6,761 bases of DNA from Pelomonas sp966111775 (GTDB lineage: Bacteria; Pseudomonadota; Gammaproteobacteria; Burkholderiales; Burkholderiaceae_C), in contig CBHWBD010000258.1 of the NCBI GenBank assembly GCA_966111775.1, positions 1 to 6,761 on the forward strand. Direction: 5' to 3'. Of this stretch, positions 6,285 to 6,761 are shown one piece after another. The position numbers and the translations under genes were made by a program. Each line of letters opens with the position of its first letter. Within the stretch, counting starts at the first letter, position 1. The notes under the pieces were generated by a model. The model made no database searches. It had not been told where the DNA came from and worked only from the letters and a program-made list of their open reading frames with translations.

Positions 6285-6399
6285 CGCTTCTCCCTGAAGT
6301 TGTGTGGTTTGGCCGGGCGGATTCTGGGCCTGCCGCGAGGCCGGCCAGCACCGGGTTCGCCCGAGCCGCAAAATTCACACCTTCAGTCCGAAGAACTCG
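6285..6399. other. 115-bp spacer between divergent genes; presumed to hold both promoters
   Basis: The peptidase gene leaves to the left and the ABC exporter gene to the right, so promoters for both should lie here unless the exporter is driven from within the peptidase gene. I found no pair of convincing -35/-10 boxes. The best -10-like hexamers are CAAAAT at 6369-6374 on the + strand and CAGAAT on the - strand (6319-6324), each 4 of 6 to TATAAT and without a good -35. A small hairpin, GGCCT/AGGCC at 6327-6342 with a 6-base loop, is present. No operator with clear symmetry was seen. Confidence 0.35.
6290..6295 (-). promoter_or_regulatory. Ribosome binding site of the S9 peptidase gene
   Basis: On the - strand, AGGGAG lies 5 bases before the ATG at 6284. 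It decides between this start and the upstream in-frame ATG at 6371, whose 29 extra residues are arginine- and glutamine-rich and would bury the signal peptide. Confidence 0.7.
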
Positions 6400-6761
6400 A
6401 TGCGCAGCACTCCTTTGTCCCTTCCCGCCACCGTCGGCACGGCCCCCGCCACCCAGGGCGACTGGGGCACGGTCGGCCGCCTGCTGCCCTACCTCTGGCG
6501 CTACCGCTGGCGCGTCGGCCTGGCTCTCGCCTTCATGGTGGGTGCCAAGGTCAGCAATGTGGGCGTGCCCATCCTGCTCAAGCACCTGATCGATGCGCTG
6601 GACCTCAAGGCCGGCTCGCCCCAGACCCTGCTCGTCGTGCCGCTGGGTCTGCTGATGGCCTATGGCGGCCTGCGGCTGTCGACGTCGCTGTTCACCGAGC
6701 TGCGCGAGCTGATCTTCGCCAAGGCCACCGAGGGCACGGCGCGCAGCATCTCGCTGCAGGT
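6400..6761 (+). CDS. Atm1/ABCB7-type ABC exporter, N-terminal part (3' truncated by window)
   Basis: The first 120 codons of an ABC exporter are present, and no stop is met before the window ends. After a short polar leader, WGTVGRLLPYLWRYRWR (22-38) leads into a first transmembrane segment (about 39-60) containing AKVSNVGVPILLKHLIDALD (48-67). A second hydrophobic segment (about 74-88) precedes RLSTSLFTELRELIFAK (90-106). This pattern, notably the N-V-G-V-P and L-F-T-E-L-R segments, is what I recall for the Atm1/ABCB7 group of half-transporters, which export glutathione-bound sulfur, iron-sulfur or metal species. The nucleotide-binding domain lies outside the window, so ATP-binding motifs cannot be checked. 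The ATG at 6400 is the only reasonable start; upstream AAGAA is a weak ribosome binding site. It would sit in the inner membrane. Confidence 0.85.
   Translation, partial: MRSTPLSLPATVGTAPATQGDWGTVGRLLPYLWRYRWRVGLALAFMVGAKVSNVGVPILLKHLIDALDLKAGSPQTLLVVPLGLLMAYGGLRLSTSLFTELRELIFAKATEGTARSISLQ

Noticed and set aside
6285..6371. Extended N-terminus of the S9 peptidase from the ATG at 6371
   Set aside because: It would place 29 polar residues before a good signal peptide, while the ATG at 6284 has a proper ribosome binding site.
6381..6393. Short inverted repeat CTTC/GAAG before the ABC exporter start as a possible operator
   Set aside because: Only 4 bp per arm around a 5-base spacer, which is easily expected by chance.
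5875..6585. A 236-residue - strand frame across the divergent spacer and the ABC exporter start
   Set aside because: It is out of frame with the peptidase and antisense to the clear transmembrane segments of the exporter. Composition is arginine- and alanine-rich without motifs.

Overview
The window is high-GC, almost fully coding DNA with tightly spaced genes and strong G/C bias at third codon positions. The gene set and order suggest a betaproteobacterium of the order Burkholderiales: a Comamonadaceae or Rubrivivax/Roseateles-like lineage is my best guess. This comes from remembered protein families, not from a search, and no rRNA or other phylogenetic marker is present. No tRNA, rRNA, CRISPR array, insertion sequence or phage gene was seen.

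Left part (1-3922, + strand): a fatty-acid beta-oxidation operon. It opens with the last 28 codons of a gene whose tail resembles the FadB-type 3-hydroxyacyl-CoA dehydrogenase/enoyl-CoA hydratase. A 65-bp gap with a 37-bp palindrome resembling a REP element follows. Then come a DUF4442 hotdog thioesterase-like protein (155-649), an acetyl-CoA C-acyltransferase (thiolase, 662-1885), a small exported DUF1569/DinB-like lipoprotein (1889-2422), an enoyl-CoA hydratase/isomerase family protein (2433-3197) and an SGNH/GDSL hydrolase (about 3194-3922). From the DUF4442 gene onward, gaps are 12, 3 and 10 bp and the last junction overlaps, so these genes are very probably co-transcribed. The cytosolic enzymes fit beta-oxidation or breakdown of a particular acyl-CoA class. 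The lipoprotein and SGNH hydrolase are less expected members.

Middle part (3874-6284, - strand): a two-gene unit read toward the left operon. A secreted S9-family (prolyl oligopeptidase type) serine peptidase is followed 11 bp later by a YciA-type acyl-CoA thioesterase. The 3' end of the thioesterase gene overlaps the 3' end of the SGNH hydrolase gene by 49 bp in convergent orientation, leaving no room for a conventional terminator between the two units.

Right end (6400-6761, + strand): the first 120 codons of an Atm1-type ABC exporter, divergent from the peptidase gene across a 115-bp spacer.

The window is mostly ordinary metabolic core. The points most worth a second look are the hydratase-family protein that lacks both hydratase glutamates but carries a glutamate where Eci1/ECI2-type isomerases have theirs, the DUF1569 lipoprotein inside a beta-oxidation operon, the SGNH hydrolase with no ATG/GTG/TTG at its expected start, and the palindrome at 99-135. 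I do not see a clearly new biological system.
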